A stretch of DNA of 7,290 nt from Thermoleophilia bacterium (GTDB taxonomy: Bacteria > Actinomycetota > Thermoleophilia > RBG-16-64-13), in assembly GCA_016929985.1 (NCBI GenBank), contig JAFGIH010000459.1, forward strand, positions 1 to 7,290. The letters run 5' to 3'. The notes below the pieces were generated by a model that was not told the origin of the DNA, made no database searches, and was given only the letters and a program-made list of their open reading frames with translations. A program made the translations under genes and the position numbers. Positions 7,175 to 7,290 of this stretch are shown piece by piece (positions within the stretch are counted from its first letter, which is position 1; each line of letters opens with the position of its first letter).

Positions 7175-7180
7175 TCCTTT
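7175..7180 (-). promoter_or_regulatory. Ribosome binding site of tig
   Basis: The minus strand reads AAAGGA, ending 5 nt before GTG at 7169 and only 3 nt before the overlapping ATG at 7171. The spacing supports the GTG start. Confidence 0.7.
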
Positions 7181-7210
7181 CTAGTGGTCTGCTGCCCGGT
7201 TCCGTTCGAA

Positions 7211-7290
7211 TGCGGGTGAGAGGACTCGAACCTCCACGTCAAAGACACATGATCCTAAATCATGCGCGTCTGCCATTCCGCCACACCCGC
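7211..7290 (-). tRNA. tRNA-Leu, anticodon UAG
   Basis: The minus strand folds as a class II tRNA of 80 nt including the discriminator A. Acceptor arm GCGGGTG pairs with CACCCGC; the D-arm has a 3-bp GCG/CGC stem with loop GAATGGCAGA; anticodon stem CATGA/TCATG encloses loop TTTAGGA with anticodon TAG; the variable arm TGTCTTTGACGT can form a short GTC/GAC stem; T-arm GGAGG-TTCGAGT-CCTCT. A long variable arm with anticodon UAG and discriminator A means leucine (reads CUA and probably other CUN codons). The CCA end is not encoded. The 5' end is the last base of the window, so its promoter is outside. No terminator is visible between it and tig. Confidence 0.96.

Noticed and set aside
1..7290. 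CRISPR array, IS element, phage or defence genes
   Set aside because: No regularly spaced repeats, transposase or integrase motifs are visible. All coding space is taken by housekeeping genes.

Overview
The window reads as one conserved chromosomal proteostasis cluster. Every convincing gene lies on the minus strand, so transcription runs from right to left: tRNA-Leu(UAG), tig (trigger factor), clpP, clpX, lon, then the first part of valS, which leaves the window at its left edge. The DNA is GC-rich. Three of the five protein genes start with GTG, and Shine-Dalgarno sequences are mostly clear. The order tig-clpP-clpX-(...)-valS is known from Actinomycetota such as Streptomyces and Mycobacterium. 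The organism is therefore probably a high-GC Gram-positive, perhaps a deep-branching actinobacterial lineage because only one clpP is present and a lon gene sits in the cluster. The lineage is an inference; no search was run.

Layout: 1-1093 (or 1108) is the 5' part of valS, with its HIGH motif and much of the CP1 editing domain. 1108-3690 is a full LonA protease with a serine/lysine dyad and an unusual insert of about 75 residues in the proteolytic domain. 3691-3863 is the clpX-lon gap, filled almost completely by a 160-bp imperfect palindrome (3704-3863). 3864-5135 is clpX, 5147-5731 clpP, 5754-7169 tig with a repetitive Ala/Pro/Glu tail, and 7211-7290 a tRNA-Leu that ends exactly at the right edge.

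How the parts work together: trigger factor meets nascent chains at the ribosome exit. ClpX unfolds tagged or native substrates and feeds them to ClpP. Lon degrades misfolded and regulatory proteins in one polypeptide. ValS and tRNA-Leu belong to translation. Junctions are tight: 41 nt tRNA-tig, 22 nt tig-clpP, 11 nt clpP-clpX, and lon-valS overlapping or nearly so. This suggests one or a few long transcripts.

The most interesting item is the clpX-lon palindrome. It starts at the base next to the clpX stop codon and ends 13 nt before the lon ATG. If it is removed in thought, an ordinary 13-nt operon junction with the lon ribosome binding site remains. It looks like a miniature fold-back element inserted in an operon junction, or a very long regulatory hairpin. 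No phage, CRISPR, IS transposase or defence genes are visible.
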